Shown: one piece after another, positions 5,670-6,588 of the stretch | Position numbering within the stretch: position 1 is the stretch's first letter | How the letters are laid out: each line of letters begins with the position of its first letter | From: Verrucomicrobiales bacterium | Lineage (GTDB): Bacteria > Verrucomicrobiota > Verrucomicrobiia > Limisphaerales > UBA1096 | Length of the DNA: 6,588 nucleotides | Reading direction: 5' to 3' | NCBI GenBank assembly: GCA_028817635.1 | Contig: JAPPPH010000134.1 | Location: 1 to 6,588 of the forward strand | Position numbers and translations under genes: made by a program | The notes under the pieces: generated by a model | The model's database searches: none | What the model was told of the DNA's origin: nothing | The model's input: only the letters and a program-made list of their open reading frames with translations

Positions 5670-5672
5670 CAA

Positions 5673-5685
5673 TCACCTCGCGCTT
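5673..5685 (-). promoter_or_regulatory. Shine-Dalgarno deciding the pseudopilin start
   Basis: Minus strand GCGAGGTGATTG directly before the ATG at 5669, with GAGG about six bases upstream of it. It overlaps the edge of palindrome copy 6 (5682-5693), so any hairpin there would sit at the ribosome-binding site. Confidence 0.6.
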
Positions 5686-5693
5686 GGCCAAGC
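5682..5693. repeat. Interspersed palindrome, copy 6 (12-bp core)
   Basis: Exact core just upstream of the pseudopilin ribosome-binding site. It continues into CCAAGCTGCTTGG (5688-5700), an imperfect second palindrome, the same core-plus-half-copy arrangement as at copies 3 and 7. Confidence 0.85.
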
Positions 5694-5718
5694 TGCTTGG
5701 AATTTCGCGGCAGCGTCT

Positions 5719-5782
5719 TGGAGTGCGGTGCTCTGCACCGCTATGGATCGTGCTTGAAGGCGGCAGGGACTACCTCACTCCA
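5719..5782. repeat. Hairpin-bearing intergenic repeat candidate
   Basis: The 138-bp gap between the cytochrome and pseudopilin genes contains a perfect 7-bp hairpin, GCGGTGC-TCT-GCACCGC (5725-5741). It also has the outer inverted pair TGGAGTG (5719-5725) and CACTCCA (5776-5782). The form resembles a small dispersed repeat, but only one copy is in view. There is no U-run, so it is not a clear terminator. Confidence 0.4.
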
Positions 5783-5807
5783 CGCCGCCGCCGTCCATCC
5801 CGCGTGC

Positions 5808-6588
5808 TTATTCCCGCAGGCGCATGGGGCGATTGTCGCGGGTGCGGATGAGGTCTTGCAAGCGGTCGACATCACGGGCTCTTTGTTCGTTGAGCAACAC
5901 TGGGTTGGCCGGGTTCGGGAGGGTGATGCGTTGTTCGCTCTGCCAAATTTTCATCGCTTCCTTCTGCTTGGCCAAGCGCTTGGTTTCGTCGGCAACGAAG
6001 TCATACTTGTAGGCCACAAAACCGGGCTGCTTCAGTAACGCCTTGTGCGCGATGTAGCGAACGGCAGAGTACGGGTCGTTGAGTGTGTCGGCCAACAACG
6101 GCGACTGCCAGCCGCTTCCGCTGGCGATCATCGCCGGTTCCCAACCCATGTGCCATGCGGCCAGTGCACGCTGCCCGGCGTCTCCGTTGAGCAACCACAC
6201 GGCGGAGGCGGCGGTGGTTTTGTGGATTGGCGGCACCTCGACCTTGGGTTTGCCGGTGCGTTTGGCCAAGTGCTCAGCCGTCCAGTCGAGAGTCTTGTCG
6301 AGGTGGCAAAGGTTACAGGCGTTGGGGCGACCGGTCTTGAGGGTGGTCGTCACGTCGGGGGACTCGATCGTGTGTCCCCGAATCGCCTTGAGCAGCCCGT
6401 ACGAGGTGTGTGGCATGTGGCAATTGTAACAGTTGCTGCCGGCGGAATTGGCGGCGTGGCGAGTGTGCGCGGTGATATCGTTGGCCATTTCCTTGTGACA
6501 CTGTAGGCAGGCCTGATTGCTACGCATGCCGCGGGCGAGTTGGTCGTTCGGATCACTCTTGTTCATGGAGTGGCAACTCAGGCAGGAC
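5808..6588 (-). CDS. Multihaem c-type cytochrome, N-terminus beyond window
   Basis: A periplasmic electron-carrier type protein. Four haem-binding CxxCH motifs are in view: CLSCH (6584-6570), CLQCH (6509-6495), CYNCH (6431-6417) and CNLCH (6317-6303). The spacing CYNCHMPHTSYG...RGHT...GRPNACNLCHLDK...W matches a family of multihaem cytochromes whose C-terminal half carries HEAT or TPR repeats. Here the segment around PLLADTLNDPYSAVRYIAHKALL looks HEAT-like. The first CxxCH lies upstream of the only internal ATG (6566) and the frame stays open to the edge, so the gene is 5'-truncated and more haems may lie outside. The C-terminus is polar and charged (RARDVDRLQDLIRTRDNRPMRLRE). The electron partner is unknown. 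Palindrome copy 7 encodes RLAK in it. Confidence 0.88.
   Translation of the reverse strand, partial: SCLSCHSMNKSDPNDQLARGMRSNQACLQCHKEMANDITAHTRHAANSAGSNCYNCHMPHTSYGLLKAIRGHTIESPDVTTTLKTGRPNACNLCHLDKTLDWTAEHLAKRTGKPKVEVPPIHKTTAASAVWLLNGDAGQRALAAWHMGWEPAMIASGSGWQSPLLADTLNDPYSAVRYIAHKALLKQPGFVAYKYDFVADETKRLAKQKEAMKIWQSEQRITLPNPANPVLLNEQRARDVDRLQDLIRTRDNRPMRLRE
5966..5977. repeat. Interspersed palindrome, copy 7 (12-bp core, in a CDS)
   Basis: Exact core inside the cytochrome gene, read in the frame that gives RLAK rather than LGQA. It continues into CCAAGCGCTTGG (5972-5983), as at copy 3. Confidence 0.85.
6258..6274. repeat. Degenerate palindrome copy in the cytochrome gene
   Basis: GCGTTTGGCCAAGTGCT matches GCGCTTGGCCAAGCGCT at 15 of 17 positions and is read in the same frame (HLAKR) as copy 7. 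It may be a decayed copy or chance. Confidence 0.35.

Noticed and set aside
1583..5977. CRISPR array from the repeated palindromes
   Set aside because: Spacing is irregular from 29 bp to over 1 kb, copies lie inside genes, and there are no uniform spacers or cas genes.

Overview
The window reads almost entirely on the minus strand, so transcription runs from the right end to the left. It most likely comes from a Verrucomicrobiota genome, perhaps the Pedosphaera/Limisphaera side of the phylum. This is inferred from the pseudopilin-type protein with FTLIELLVVIAII and a C-terminal DGH motif, the formylglycine-generating-enzyme-like (FGE-like) protein with an N-terminal 'FFRLSWQ' segment, and the HEAT-like multihaem cytochrome. 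There is no rRNA or other phylogenetic marker to settle it.

Right part (4636-6588): a multihaem c-type cytochrome enters from beyond the right edge and ends at 5808. A 138-bp gap with a hairpin repeat follows, then a type IV pilin/pseudopilin-like protein (5669-4923). Next is a 287-bp non-coding stretch holding several inverted repeats, a PhoB-box-like direct repeat and a convincing minus-strand intrinsic terminator. Middle (3610-4635): a secreted FGE-sulfatase-domain protein starting at a GTG.

Left part (1-3491): the beginning of a respiratory complex I (NADH-quinone oxidoreductase) operon, in the order nuoA-nuoB-nuoC-nuoD-nuoI, with nuoI cut by the left edge. The A/B, B/C and D/I junctions are all 4-base ATGA overlaps, which means tight translational coupling. 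Only the C/D junction is interrupted, by about 240 bp of repeats. nuoE, F, G and H are absent between D and I. NuoB, C, D and I form the hydrogenase-like connecting arm that carries electrons through Fe-S clusters to quinone; NuoA belongs to the membrane arm.

The most unusual feature is a short interspersed palindrome with the exact 12-bp core GCTTGGCCAAGC. It occurs seven times in 6.6 kb, plus one degenerate copy, both between genes and inside two coding regions. At four sites the perfect palindrome extends to 18-24 bp with different but self-complementary arms, which points to a structured or dimer-bound element. Two copies lie in one gene, at the signal-peptide end and at the extreme C-terminus, and another abuts the apparent start of nuoD. 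A separate inverted pair of REP-like repeats lies in the nuoC-nuoD gap.
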